From Spizellomyces punctatus DAOM BR117 (lineage: Eukaryota; Chytridiomycota; Chytridiomycetes; Spizellomycetales; Spizellomycetaceae), in contig NW_015971548.1 in NCBI RefSeq assembly GCF_000182565.1, positions 148,212-212,211 on the forward strand: a stretch of 64,000 nt of DNA, read 5' to 3'. Every line of letters starts with the position of its first letter. Position 1 is the first letter of the stretch. The notes beneath the pieces were generated by a model, which saw only the letters and a program-made list of their open reading frames with translations, had not been told where the DNA came from and ran no database searches. The position numbers and the translations under genes were made by a program. Of the stretch, positions 35,001-47,846 are shown in pieces.

Positions 35001-35461
35001 CTTGCATCGCAACGCGGTGCGATTTTATCTCGCCGTAAAAAGCGAGCCCATAGACAGCATTCATCCTCATGTGCGGACAGTGCTGGAGGAGGAGATGGGA
35101 CAACTTTTCAACGGAGTGAAAGACGCCAAAGAATTTAATGCAAAGTATCTCAAGAATTGCAAGGGGAATGTGGAAAGCCTTTTGGCTGCCGCAGAAATGG
35201 ATCGGTTGTGCGGGGGTGACGGGGTGGAAATTTTGGAAGAGATAGTAACGGGAGAAACCAGAGATCTGACGCTTGAGGTAGGCTAAGAGTCCGTGTGTCA
35301 ACAAGATGCTAAAGCTGACTGATGTCCACTGGATGCAGACTGCAGTAAAGGTCCACATGTCTTTAGTGACCACATTTTCGGACTTGAAAAAGGCGGATGA
35401 TTTTGAACTAAAATGTCGGGAACGGTTCCCGCTTGCTGGATATTTTGAGCCAACAGATTGA
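32029..35461 (+). CDS. NAA15: NatA N-acetyltransferase auxiliary subunit Naa15
   Basis: TPR scaffold that anchors the NatA catalytic subunit to the ribosome for co-translational N-terminal acetylation. About a dozen or more short introns. The first exon is [20 protein letters not shown] (32029), followed by [19 protein letters not shown], a TPR. Family landmarks in order: [61 protein letters not shown] (33750), [20 protein letters not shown] (33977), [20 protein letters not shown] (34380), and a Lys-rich linker ([14 protein letters not shown], 34650). The last exon ends GYFEPTD with a TGA at 35459. No break is seen; some splice sites are approximate, notably near 32880-32945. Confidence 0.88.
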
Positions 35462-36690
35462 TTGCAATTGTGCTTGTTGTAGCTATTATCGTAGAGGGGG
35501 GCACTTTGGTATTTTATTGGCAAGGGTCTGAATGTTAGCTCAGTAGTTTGCCAGGATGGTGAATTGGAGACTGACTAGTCTATCCAGTTAACGCCAATCA
35601 TTCTTTGGTAGCCTTTACGTGGTTAGACCTCTCTAGTGTTCTCATGGAACGCCTCTGATCCTCGTGGCATTTCGACATGTAGTTAGTTATTTCTAGTTGG
35701 CGTGGTGCCTGTCGAAATGGAAACTAGAAGGAACACATATAAAGCATTTTCTCAAATACCCTGAATGGGCTCGTGTCAATTATGCCGCATTTTTGTGTTA
35801 GAATGCGGTAAATCACTCATAAGATTCATAAGAGCCCGTCAAAGCTAATCCAGTCGGAATGGGCAACAATAATCTTCCCGGTCGTCTTGCCCTGGTCGTC
35901 TGGCTGGAATATGTCAGCTGTCCAGCATCCTGCCATCCTGCCATGCTCCCTCTGTCTGTGTGTGTGTTGTGTGTGTGTACAGTAGCTGTCAAGTGAAAGC
36001 AAGCCAGAAAACGGCGGCTACTTTTTTCCCGAGCCATATGTGGAGGGGTGCCAATCATTACGGGAGTTCACGCGTTTTGGAGACCGCGTAAACGGGAGTG
36101 CTGAGGTTAGGCACAAGTTATCGATGATCTGATGCGGGGGGAGAGCAGCCTTGGTGTTTATTTACAAGACTGAATTTGAATATGGATTCTGCGCCTATCA
36201 GCCTTCCATCTGCTATGGTCCGATTATCCGACCATTCGGCAACACGAAATAATCAGATTCATCCGGGGTACGCAGAGTATTTAAAAAGAACCGCAAGAGC
36301 CAGATAGCCCGCCACAGTCCCAATTCCGTCTTTTGTACAAGTACTGTTAACGCACTTGCTGTCAACGCACTTTTAGAATTCCAAGTTGACATACGATACC
36401 TTTTTTCATTGTAAGTCGCCGCTTGGTAAAGCGATGAGCCCACGTCCATTTTTGTCCAAATCTCCTGCAGATCTATATGAATGAGTCATTTGGCCGAATC
36501 GCGTGGTTGTTTATATCAGTGCGCAGCTCATCGGCTTTCCCTTCCTAGTGGTTTCTTTCCGACACCCGTTTTCCTAGTTTGTTCACCTCTAGCATAACAC
36601 AGTAGGTATGCTGCCGGCTCGACACTTGGTTGATCGTAGCTTTACTAACGCTATCATAGGATATAGTACCTCCCGGCTGCGTCAGCAACA
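35462..36690. promoter_or_regulatory. Intergenic and ATP-citrate lyase promoter
   Basis: No gene recognised. A GT/TG microsatellite lies at about 35954-35979. The stretch just before 36690 should contain the 5' UTR and promoter of the lyase, and 36603-36659 may be a 5' UTR intron (GTAGGTATG to ATCATAG). Confidence 0.4.
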
Positions 36691-39600
36691 ATGTCTGCCA
36701 AGCCCATTCGTGAATACGACGGAAAGCACCTTCTCGCCTACTGGCTCCCACGACTGACTCACCCAGACGCTGAATCTTCACAGCCAACTTCGCCCGCAGA
36801 AAATGGCTCCTATCCGAACATAAAAGACTCTTCTCCCGCTTTCCTTGCACCAAACCGCATGGTCCATATTTCGTTTGATGTTTCCCTCGTAGAAAATGAA
36901 ACTGTATTCAAAAAACACGTCGAAGAAACTTTCGACAGGGCAGAGAAAGAAAATCCTTGGGTAAAGGAGGACAAATTGGTTTGCAAGCCAGATCAATTGA
37001 TAAAGCGGCGAGGAAAGAATGGCCTGTTGGGTATTGGGCTGGATTGGAATGGGGTTAAAGAGTGGATAAGGACAAGAGCGGGCAAGATTTTCAAGGTATT
37101 CGTCTCTTCGTCTTATTGGAGCCTAAGCGAGAGCCTTAATTCATTTTTGCCATTATAGCTCGAGAAAACTGGTGGCCTTCTGCACACCTTCTTAGTGGAA
37201 CCTCTTTGCATCCACCCTCCAGAGTCCGAATACTACGTTGCCATCAATTCTGTTCGTGAAGGAGATTGGATTCTTTTTACGCATGAGGGAGGCGTTGACG
37301 TCGGTGATGTCGATGCGAAGGCACGGAAGATCTTGGTTGAAGTCAACAAACCATTCCCAACTGCGGAAAAGCTTTCAAAGGCACTCTTGCATGGTATGCT
37401 GAGTTACACCACTCGTGTTCAACGACGTACTGAATACAATTCTTTCAGACGTCAAGTCTGATTCCCAGAAGGCGACGCTCGTCGACTTCATCACTCGTCT
37501 CTATGCGGTTTACACTGACCTTCAATTCACATATCTGGAAATCAATCCTCTGGTGGTTTTAGAATCCGTAGATGGAAAGGCACCGCAAGTTTTCTACCTG
37601 GACCTTGCCGCAAAACTCGATCAAACTGCTGAATTTGAATGTGGAAAGAAATGGGCCATTGCTCGGCAACACGCCTATCCACAGACTGGAACCAGCCCAT
37701 CATGGGGACCCGCTATTGAGTTCCCGGCTCCGTTTGGACGAGAGCTTACCAAAGAAGAAGCTTACATCGCTGACTTGGATGCTAAGACCGGAGCATCTTT
37801 GAAACTTACAGTTTTAAATCCCTCCGGTCGGATATGGACTATGGTTGCTGGTGGAGGTGCATCAGTGGTATATTCTGACGCCATTGCAGCCCTTGGTTAT
37901 GCCCACGAACTGGCCAACTACGGTGAATACTCTGGCGCTCCATCGGAGTCTCAAACGTACGAATACAGTAAAACGATTTTGGACTTGATGACCCGAGGAG
38001 CCCCTCATCCTGAAGGAAAATTCCTTTTCATCGGAGGAGGTATCGCGAACTTCACCAATGTTGCTGCAACGTTCAAGGGCATTATCCGAGCGTTGAAGGA
38101 ATACCAGCGGTCTTTACAAAACCACAAGGTGAAGATCTACGTTCGCCGTGCCGGTCCAAATTATCAAGAAGGACTTCGTCTTATGCGGACACTGGGAGAG
38201 AATCTGGGGGTAGATATCAATGTCTTTGGGCCTGAGATGCACGTGACAGGTATCGTTCCTCTCGCCTTGAAGGGCATTCATTCCCAATCGCCAAATCCTA
38301 CTGCGGCTGTGGAATCGACGGGCAATGGGCTTTTGGATATCTCAACGCCAACACCACCTCCGGTTGCATTGGACCGTGTTGGTGGGATGGCAGGTGCAAC
38401 ACCCAACGAAAACGCTGCTGTCACTAAGGCAACAAGTCCCGCTCTCCCTCGTTCGGTCGTGCCCTTCACGTCTCGAACTCGTTCTTTCATCTACGGGATG
38501 CAGCCTCGTGCGGTCCAAGGCATGCTGGATTTCGATTTCATGTGTAATCGTGAGCAACCCTCTGTTGCATGTATGATATACCCCTTCGGCGGCCATCACG
38601 TTCAGAAATTCTACTGGGGCACCAAGGAAATGTTGGTGCCGGTGTACACAACAGTCACCGAAGCCATTGAAAGATTTCCAGACGTAGATGTTGTGGTCAA
38701 TTTTGCATCCTGTAGAAGGTATGTGCGCAGATCGAAAGCAATAAGTTCCAAATGCGTTTTTAACCAAGGCTCGATTGTCAGTGTGTATGAGAGTACTCGC
38801 GAGCTTATGCTGTACCCTCAACTGAAGACGATAGCGATTATTGCCGAAGGAGTGCCGGAGAAGCGCGCTCGCCAGCTCCTTCACGAAGCTCAAGAAAAGG
38901 GAATTCTTATAATCGGACCCGCCACTGTCGGTGGCATTAAGCCAGGATGCTTCAAGATTGGAAACACCGGAGGAATGATGGATAATATTGTGTCCTCCAA
39001 GCTTTACCGCGCCGGTTCCGTTGCTTATGTCTCCAAAAGTGGCGGAATGTCCAATGAGCTGAACAACATCATATCCCGGGCCACTGATGGAGTCTACGAG
39101 GGCGTTGCTATAGGTGGTGATAGATACCCAGGATCAACATTCATTGACCACATGCTTAGATACGAGAAGGATCCAGCGGCCAAGATTTTGGTCCTGTTGG
39201 GCGAGGTTGGTGGAGTTGAAGAGTACCATCTCGCGCAAGCCGTAAAGGACGGACGTATCACCAAACCCGTGGTAGCGTGGTGCATTGGAACTTGTGCAAA
39301 GATGTTCACAACTGACGTCCAGTTCGGGCACGCTGGAAGTTTTGCCAACTCTGACCTCGAAACGGCGGATGCGAAGAACTCAACTCTGCGCTCTTCCGGT
39401 GTGATCGTCCCAGAAACGTTCGAAGATCTTCCAGAAACCTTGCATAAGGTGTACACATCTCTCGTCGCTAACAAGACAATTGCACCCCTCCGCGAACCGC
39501 CGGCACCCAAAATTCCCATCGACTATTCATGGGCGCAAGAGCTCGGTCTCATCCGTAAGCCAGCCTCGTTCATTTCAACTATTTGCGATGACCGAGGGCA

Positions 39601-40476
39601 AGAATTACTGTACGCTGGAATGGCCATTAGCGAAGTTTTCAAGGAAGATATTGGCATCGGTGGCGTGTTGAGCTTGCTTTGGTTCAAGAGACGGCTGCCT
39701 GCCTACGCGTGCAAATTCATCGAGATGGTTTTGATGTTGACAGCGGATCATGGCCCAGCTGTAAGTGGAGCGCATAATACAATCGTGACCGGTAGGTGCT
39801 ACATGCAATCCATTCATATGAGATGAGATGACTGACCGTCACGATGTTGCCTTCAGCTCGTGCTGGGAAGGACTTGATTTCCTCCCTTGTGGCTGGTCTC
39901 CTTACCATTGGGGACCGTTTCGGTGGGGCACTTGATGGAGCCGCAAGAGATTTCTCGGGAGCGTACGATGCTAACCAAACCCCGTCGGACTTTGTAACGT
40001 CAAAGCGCAAAGCTCACCAGCTCATTCTCGGTATTGGGCACAAGATCAAGTCCCGTACCAACCCTGATCTTCGCGTGGAGATTGTCAAGGAATACGTTCT
40101 CAAAAATTTCCCGTCAGCCGATGTGTTCCGGTACGCGCTGGAAGTCGAAAAGATCACAACCAGCAAAAAGGATAATCTGATCCTCAATGTCGATGGTGCT
40201 GTTGGTGTTGCATTTGTCGATCTTTTGCGAGGATGCGGTGCATTTTCCAGAGAGGAAGCCGAAGAGTATATCAAGATCGGCACGCTGAATGGCTTGTTTG
40301 TTTTGGGACGGTCAATTGGATTCATTGGGCACTACCTAGATCAGAAGAGGTTAAAACAAGGATTGTACAGGCATCCTTGGGATGATATTAGCTATTTAAC
40401 CCCGGAGCAAGATGGAGGCATGAGAACACTGGCGGAGGGCAATGTAGTAGTGGAGAAAGGAACTGAAAGGGGATAA
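36691..40476 (+). CDS. ATP-citrate lyase, single-chain form
   Basis: Cleaves citrate with CoA and ATP to cytosolic acetyl-CoA and oxaloacetate, for lipid and sterol synthesis. Exons 36691..37095, 37159..37393, 37449..38718, 38782..39791, 39857..40476, in phase, 1,179 residues, slightly longer than the animal enzyme. The N-terminal ATP-grasp part starts [16 protein letters not shown] Ser/Pro/Thr-rich linker lies at 38280-38450, followed by the CoA-ligase part with [21 protein letters not shown]. The phospho-His is in QFGHAGS (His about 820). The citrate-synthase-like tail has [14 protein letters not shown] and [15 protein letters not shown] and ends [15 protein letters not shown]. The third intron (38719-38781, 63 nt) keeps the frame open, giving a false insertion if unspliced. 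One-gene form argues against an ascomycete. Confidence 0.96.
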
Positions 40477-40985
40477 ACGGCGTGAGTTGGGCTTGGAGAG
40501 TATGCGATTTTGATATCTTTGAATATATGTTAGAATTCTTGTCTATAAAGATTTTGCGAAATGAAGTTGTTGGCCAGGAATGTTACGAAATGCGCATGAA
40601 TTATCAGCACAAGCAATGACATTTGTTCGAAGATATCAACATCAGCAACTCAGATACCAACAAGAAGAGATACGACAACACAGACCAACTCATGTACATA
40701 TCACCGACTTGTGAGTTCGGCATACAACTGAAATGTAGATATTACTGTGAAATGCAGGACTTCGCTATAGATCGTTTGCGTTTCGTGGAGCTAGAATTCG
40801 GTTTTGAAATGGTCATATTATTTGGGGGCAACGCGACTTGTAGCTAGAACGGAGGTACCTCCGGTGCGGCTGGATGTGTCACCGAGCTTCGAATTACAAA
40901 CCAGCCACAGCATAAAAGGGGCCCGAGTGCTTCGCGCCTATCTCGCCTTACCCTTCCTTCCTGTCAATATCTCACTCATTTAGCG
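40477..40985. promoter_or_regulatory. Intergenic, cytochrome c peroxidase promoter
   Basis: No gene recognised. A CATAAAAGG TATA-like box at about 40911 and a pyrimidine-rich stretch (40940-40975) precede the peroxidase ATG by 75 bp or less. Confidence 0.45.
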
Positions 40986-42384
40986 ATGAACGCACGCACT
41001 GTAGCTTCTCTTACCCTCAGATCAGTACGGTCATCGGTGCTTCGCCCACGCGTCACCGTATTGTCAACGACCACTGCTTTCCGACGTGGGTATGCCACGG
41101 GCGAGCAGCAGCCATCAGGACAACAACATGCTGGGCCAAAGGGGAAAGGAAGCAACAACTTGCTTTGGGCTGCTGTAGCTGGCGCAGCGGGTATCGGTGG
41201 CTACTATTATTATCGGTTTACTCAGGGCGATCTCAGTAAGTACATTGACCTAAACTTCCTCCCCATAAAAGTTGAAAATTTTGTATTTCATCGGGATATG
41301 TGACTTACGGTATTACTTTTCACCCCCACAGCCGAAGCGATTCCTCACAGCCCTACAAAATCCAAACTTACCCCCGCACAATTCCAAGAAGTGTACAACG
41401 ACATTGCCAAGCTCCTCGACTCTAACCCAGATTATGATGATGGGTTAGTGTTGTCGTATATATCAAGTGCACAGGGAGATGTCAGAGGTTTTAACCAAGG
41501 TCCATTGCATCTAGCTCGTACGCGCCCGTTCTCGTACGTCTAGCCTGGCATGCCAGTGGCACATATAGCAAGCACGACAACACGGGTGGATCGTATGGCG
41601 CCACGATGCGATTCCCCATCGAAGCCGAATGGTCGGCGAATGCTGGCTTGAAAGTTGCTCGGGATCTTCTTGAACCCATCAAGAAAAAGTATGGTGATGC
41701 TCTGAGCTATTCGGACTTGTGGAGTGTGGGTGGTGTTGCTGCGATCCAAGAGGTATATCGCTTTCCTTCTGATTTTTGTTTTGCATAAGCTGATCAACCT
41801 GTTGGCAGATGGGTGGGCCTACCATTAAATGGCGTCCAGGTCGTGTCGATCAAACTGCTGACAAGACGACGCCGGATGGTCGACTACCTGATGCCAACGC
41901 CGAACACCCGAACCATCACCGTGAGATTTTCTACAGGTAAATTGTAGTGTAATTAGCAAAAAAATGGGCGGGTAACTAATCTACTCCTGTCAGGATGGGC
42001 TTCAATGATCAAGAAATTGTCGCCCTGCTGGGTGCCCACGCCATAGGTCGATGCCACACCTCTCGCTCGGGTTTCGATGGCCCGTGGACTTTCTCCCCTA
42101 CCACTTTCTCCAATGACTTTTACAAACGCCTCTTGGAAGAGAAATGGGTCGTGAAAAAGTGGAAGGGACCGAAGCAATACGTTGACAAGAACACGGGATC
42201 GATCATGATGTTGCCTACGGACATGTCCCTCACCAAGGATAAGGAGTTTAAGAAATGGGTGGAGATTTATGCGAAGGATGAGGAGCGGTTCTTTGAAGAC
42301 TTTGCAAAGGCGTACCAGAAGTTGTTGGAACTCGGTGTTCCATTTGAGGAGGGTACACCTGTGATTGAGTTTAAGCGGCTGTAG
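40986..42384 (+). CDS. CCP1: Cytochrome c peroxidase, mitochondrial
   Basis: Haem peroxidase that reduces hydrogen peroxide with electrons from cytochrome c in the intermembrane space. Exons 40986..41235, 41332..41443, 41515..41752, 41809..41936, 41994..42384, in phase, 372 residues. The N-terminus is an Arg/Ser-rich presequence followed by a membrane segment ([18 protein letters not shown]), the two-part signal of this enzyme. Distal site [12 protein letters not shown] (Arg129, Trp132, His133), proximal GAHAIGRCH (His258) and the GPWT Trp274 sit 16 residues apart, as in yeast. The Trp separates it from ascorbate-type forms only in part, so a dual-specificity enzyme is possible. All catalytic residues are present. 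Confidence 0.94.
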
Positions 42385-42823
42385 ACCGCTAAAATGGGAA
42401 TTGTACTGGAAGGGCAAATGAGCTTGGATACGTCATAGCAACACTAAAGGACGTCATATTATGAAAATTGTAACTAGGATCTGAAATAGGGAAATAAAGC
42501 ACGATACGATCAAATCATTGCTGATATGATGTGAATGTTCTGTCGCATGACATCCAGTAATCTTTGAAATACGACGGTCGGGAAGCATCCTTATGAAATT
42601 TGATCCAGCACAGCATCACATTTCGTCATGAGGCAATGGCCCGGGCTATTCCCCTCTGAGCTTCCATACCACCTGACTCATGTGCTTTGTCCATTGAACA
42701 GGTCGAGGGTATATGCTTCCTTGGTTGTAACCCTCTAACTGTGATATCGACTCTATTATTCTAGCATTTTTAGGGTAGAGTATCGATAAATAATTTGGCT
42801 TAAGCTCAAGCAGTTATGGGCCT

Positions 42824-44148
42824 TTATATAAGGTGGTATCCGTCACCCATATAGTAGATCATGCCCGCAGTCGCGAGCTGCCATGTGAACAGGAAATATG
42901 AGATCATGCAAAGAAAACCTCTTGGCACCCATATACGGCACTAAAACCAGAAAAAACTCACATTTTGTATTGCTTGTTGCACCTGTTTGGGCGTAAAATT
43001 CGAAAATTGCTCGATGAGCGCCTTTTCAGTGGACCCCGGCTTATCCCGAAGAAATGCTTCCATGTCGGCATGAAGTGGATCTATAGATCCAATAAACTTT
43101 TAGTTTCCGTGGCCATTAATACTTACACGTCGATCAGCTTGGTAGTCACCTGTTCCAATTTGACCATCCATGGCACCCAGCAATTCCCCCATGTCCTTGT
43201 CCTCTGACAAGGAATTCATAAAGTCGTCCATAAATTCCTCATCCCCTTCCGCATTAACCTTTGGATTTGCGGGAGCCCCGTTAACCTCTCTTGGTATATC
43301 CGCCAGCTTCGGTGGCGCTGCGCTTCCCGGATGTGTGGGCCGGGGGGCTGGCTCGAGAACATCCCATTGAGTTGCAAACTGAAACCCTGATTCATCATCT
43401 TCGATCGGTCGCTTTGATGGTATTATGGGTGGAGCTATGCCGGGTTTCGCTGGGGCATATGGATTCGATGGGGCCTTGTCTTGATCTTCAACTTTTGACC
43501 CGCCTAAAGAGGGTATCGCCGAAAAATAATCTTGACGGTATATTTTGATGGTTACAAGTGGACGCATAATATCCATAATCGGGTCCTCTTTGACGTCAAA
43601 ACTAGTAGCCATAGATCTCAGAGAATGTCGTGTTACGCAATCACACAAGTCCTGCTCACCCATGGCAATCGATCCACCTTTCGGCGCCAATAGTATTTGG
43701 TCCCTCCATCAACTGGCCCAAAACGTCAACATGGATTCCCTTCTTCAAACGCTGTCCCCGGGACGTGTACAAAAGCTGCGGTCGAATCCGGAAGCCAATA
43801 ACACCAGATGCATCATCTATGCAGCGCAGATTATCGTTGTCAAAACTGAGCCATTTCTCTCCATCAGCTGTGAACGGCACACGTGCAACCGGTACCAATA
43901 TAAAATATGCTGTTCTCCGAATCTTGAGGATCAATGTGAATAGCGTCGGTTGGTGTATCCACTACAATGCCTGCCGCTCGAACACGGAGAAAAAAGAATG
44001 ACGGGGAGCCGAATTTGTACGCGGTTTTTGGTGGGGACATTTGCTGGGGTAAAGTTACTCGGGGAACCGTGAGAAGATCCTCTATGAAGAGCACACGATG
44101 CACGCGGAGGTCGTCAAACGACTTGCTTTCCGACATTGTGGGTGCCAT
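42824..44148 (-). CDS. OB-fold plus winged-helix protein, Stn1/RPA2-like
   Basis: Predicted single-strand DNA-binding protein. Exon 1 (44148-43896) joins exon 2 (43816-43660) so that SIFYI is followed by DDASGVIGFRIRP, the classic OB-fold strand seen in Stn1 and RPA32. Exon 3 starts at 43616 and contains VKEDPIMDIMRPLVTIKIYR, like the end of the Stn1 OB domain. An acidic Pro-rich linker follows. The C-terminus (AFLRDKPGSTEKALIEQFSN, then QQAIQN spliced to LATAGMIYYMGDGYHLI) fits a winged helix; the stop is at 42826-42824. Some introns are only about 43 nt. The joint near 43127 is uncertain. Stn1 would act in the CST telomere complex. RPA2 is the alternative; the order of parts suits both. Confidence 0.6.
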
Positions 44149-44445
44149 GCCATTCTTTTGGCAAAGTAGAGTTACTTGGTTTGTTGAGTCCGATTAAATC
44201 ACGTGATTATACTGTCACGTAAACTGTGAGCAAATTCGGCTGCGCAACCGCGGCGTGGACAGCTTGAGATTACGACCTTCAGATGATGGCGGCCAAAGCA
44301 GGAACCGTAGAATTGCATCAATAGCAAAGTCACATTCATATTTCGAATTTGTACAGCTTGAACGTTTCAATATTGCCCCCAAAGCTCCAGTTATGTCTAT
44401 ATACACTTTCATATCCTACTTCATATTACCCAAACACACCAGCTA

Positions 44446-45521
44446 CTACAATTTAGCAGGCAATGGCAAAAGAACATAGCGGCCCAGGCCGGTGCCGTAA
44501 GCACCCTTGTAAGCAACAGAGACATAGTCTGCACTACGATCCATAATGCACGCGGCGGGTCGCGTATCATGGTGATCGTTCACGGATCCTTCAGATTTGT
44601 TAAAGACACTCTTATTCTCTTGGAAGAAAATGTCGATCGGCGTCGCCGGTCGGCCTGTCAGAGCCAGAACATCACTTGTCACCATTTGATAGTGTCCAGC
44701 AGCGATTGCCTGATACACTTGAACGACGGATTGAATGAACCATTCTTGAAGACGACCGGTTTCATGTTCTTCTCTAATGCGTCGCATTTGTGCACGTGCT
44801 TGAGCAATGCTTCCATTCCTAAACCTGACAGGTCGATCGATGGCCATGGACGCTCTGCCAGCAATCTCGACACCAGTGAGGAGGTCAGGGCCAGTCAGGG
44901 TATATGTGCGGTTCAGGTGTCGTGAGGGATTTGACAAGAGAGCCACGGCAGCGCGTGCTACATCCTTGGCGTGAACGGGGGCGAAACTCCCATTTGAAAT
45001 GGGAAGGGCGATCGTAGGAATGGGTTGATGGAAATCGTCGGCGAGATGAAGGAAGTTTTGCTGAAGAGGTGACGTTCTCAGGATCGTGTGGGGCAGACGA
45101 GACGACTGAAGATGATGTTCCATTTCCGTAAAGTGTTCAGCAAAAGTGCCAGTTTGGTCTTCCGCGCCCAACATGCTAACAAGCACAACATATGCGACGT
45201 TGTGCTGCTGGGCTACATCGAGGAGGATGCGGACTCTTGCAATAGCATCTCGTGTTTGTGGAGGCACGAGAAAGATGGAATCTATTCTCGTTGTAGAAAA
45301 GATGTCCTCAAGTGAGGATACATCGGACTTGCTGAGAGATACAGTTCTTGTGTCAAACTGGTTGGGTGACTATAAGCGACATGATTCATGTTAAAGACGC
45401 GGTCCCTTGTATAAGATAAGCAGCGACCTAGACATACCAGTGAGAGTAAATCGACGAGCGCAGACGCTGTCTGTCCCTCTGAACCAGTGACAAGAACCGT
45501 TGAACGAGTGGTGGCAGGCAT
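44446..45521 (-). CDS. NmrA-like NAD(P)-binding protein
   Basis: Atypical short-chain dehydrogenase of the NmrA/HSCARG type, thought to sense or use NAD(P). Two exons, 45521-45438 and 45369-44446, in phase, 335 residues. The N-terminal VLVTGSEGQTASALV is the Rossmann dinucleotide loop. DSIFLVPPQTRD, VAYVVLVSMLGA, TILRTSPLQQNF and FAPVHAKDVARAAVALL follow in family order, and GRPATPIDIFF is near the end. A catalytic YxxxK is not evident, as in most NmrA proteins. The enzyme substrate is unknown. Confidence 0.88.
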
Positions 45522-46631
45522 GATTTTTTCCAGACAAGTGTCCGAGGTATACAGGTCGTCTTTTTAAAACAGAAACCTTTTGAAGCAACTAATATTATCG
45601 ATAGACGATAAGAGAAAAGGCCCGAGCGAAATTTTCCTAGTCGATAAAACCCAACGATACGAACGATATCCCAAATGGTTTTTCGTTTTTGCGGCGAGGG
45701 GGGACTTGCTGCTGTGTCCTTTTTAAATCCTTTTCCAACGCACGTTCATTTTGGCCACTGCCCCAAAACACACCAAAACCTTGCCAGTTGTTTATTCTTT
45801 ATTGTATAAGCGCGCTATTCAACGTCATCTGATACGTCCCCCGACTCGCACGACACTCGATCTTGATGGAATGGGTTCCATTTCACCTATACATGCATTC
45901 CAATTACCATGGAATCTGCCATGTGACCTGTAAAAAAAAAAGTCGCGCCCAACCACGTTCTTCTGTATTTGGACTAATTGAAATGCCGGACGCCTCTCAT
46001 TCGCCCGTTTCCTTTCTTGTCCACTTTGAATGACTTGCGGGGCCAAGCAACGTGACGTTTTTATTTTTTTATTTTTTCGGAAACTGCGCACTTGTCTCCC
46101 CCTCCCAAAAAAAACGCCATTTCCAGAAATGAAAGAAAGCCGCAATTGCGCCCAGCCAATGAACTGCGCGCCTGCCAAGCCACAGATTAGCCAATTTGAC
46201 GGCATGCATTGGCAAAGCGCCGTTGTAAAAGGCCAAATGACGGGCGGGGCGGGATGATGAACAATCTGTTGGCAAATTGCGCACGGTTAAATAACGAATG
46301 TGTTGTGCTATTGAAAAACTAGGCAGCCATTGAATAGTATATCCCTGCGCAGGCAAAACTCAAAAAGGAGGTAGGTATGAGGCGGGTCATCAGGCAGGGC
46401 CATGATGAGCATGCCATTTGGCCCAAAGCAGGAAGCGTGACAGTGAATTAGTCGTTGCTGGGTTTAAAGCCCAAGAATGCATTTGCTTGGCGCAATGTGT
46501 GATAATAATGTCGGTTCCGAGCGGGATAACGGACGCACAGATGTGCATATCATTTTGCAACCTCATGCACATTGACTCTTGCACAACATTTGCTCTTTAT
46601 ACATTGTAAACTTGTTTCAACTATCCACAAA
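45522..46631. other. Intergenic
   Basis: No gene recognised. 45720-46300 has CCAAT-type motifs and pyrimidine runs, compatible with the NmrA-like promoter. The rest is 3' flank of the FAX gene. Confidence 0.45.
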
Positions 46632-47846
46632 TCATTGATCAAGGCGCGTATACATTCTCGCCGCCTCCTCACCTCCGGTATACCACGTTTCAACAGTGTT
46701 GCCCCAGACTTGCTTTCTGATACACACAGGAAAACCAGATGAGGCCGGTAGTGAACCAACAAGAAATATGCCAGAAAGCGTAAATACCTCACGCGGTGGA
46801 GGTATTGGTCCAAAACGGGCAGCTCTTGATACGCATGGCTTTTCATTGGAAACTCGACAGGAATCCACATGATGGACGCAAGGATCGCAAATACTGAAGC
46901 ATCGACTGTAGTCGGTTTGTCTCCCATCATGAATGGCTTGTTGCCTAAAAAGTCGGCAATCGCCTTGAGATCGCGACATCCAATTTCATAGATTTCATCC
47001 CGGGTGTGTCTTCCGAGGCCCTGAAGCTTCAATCTCTTTCCAGTCGACCTTTTGACAAGTCGTGCAATGAGGCGCATAAATAACGGAAGCGGGCTGTCGA
47101 CTGGGATGCCCGTGTATGCGCGGAAAGTGTACTCTACATTTTCGACATTGCGAGAGTATCCCATACAGGCAACAGTGTGCTCAGACACCATCCGTGTGAA
47201 GGCGAGAGAGAGTCCCCGCTGTTCCGCAGACAGCTCGAGATCGCCTGGCACGGGATGATTGGGAAAACGTTTCTGAAGGAATTGAATGACTTTTGTGCCT
47301 ATTTTAGCAGAGCACTACTATGATGTTGGGCGTAGGAGGAATACCCACTCAGCTCCGAGTCTCCCATTATCACATCATCGATCTCAATAAAGGGAATTTT
47401 GCCTTTGGGCGCTTTCTTGAGATCAAAGCCGCGCACGACAACATAAGGGATTCCAGACATGAGAAGCCATGTCTCCAGCTTGACTGCAAATGGTGCAGGA
47501 GTTTAATTGAGAGCGCTCAACTTGACATTTCATATTTCACTTACGTGAAAATGGACTGGCATTCGGATGTCCCCACGGACGAAGATCCGGCATGTGCTAT
47601 GTTCCGTACAAAACCTTCAAGCTCTCCTCAATCCAGATACATGAACTCTATCTCACTTACAACATATAAAACGCCGGGCTGCTTCTGTTCCCCAGCCTTT
47701 AGGGTAGGCGTATTCGAGACGGGGAACGTTGGGCCCATCATGGCTCTCAACCGGCGACGAGCATAGTGAATGCTTCCAATGCCAAGCACAACAATCAGGA
47801 CAATGATAGCAGCCAAAATGAGGAGAACGATGCCCACAGGTGGCAT
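46632..47846 (-). CDS. FAX/metaxin-like GST-fold membrane protein
   Basis: Failed-axon-connections-type protein with a glutathione transferase fold. Exons complement(46632..46716, 46788..47298, 47349..47483, 47545..47596, 47661..47846), in phase, 322 residues. A strong N-terminal membrane anchor (GIVLLILAAIIVLIVVLGIG) is followed by the thioredoxin-like half (PWGHPNASPFSLKLETWLLM, KIPFIEIDDVIMGDSELS) and the helical half (DLKAIADFLGNKPFMMGDKP, TTVDASVFAILASIMW). The molecular role of this family in fungi is unknown. A GST catalytic residue is not obvious. Intron placement is supported by phase throughout. Confidence 0.85.
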
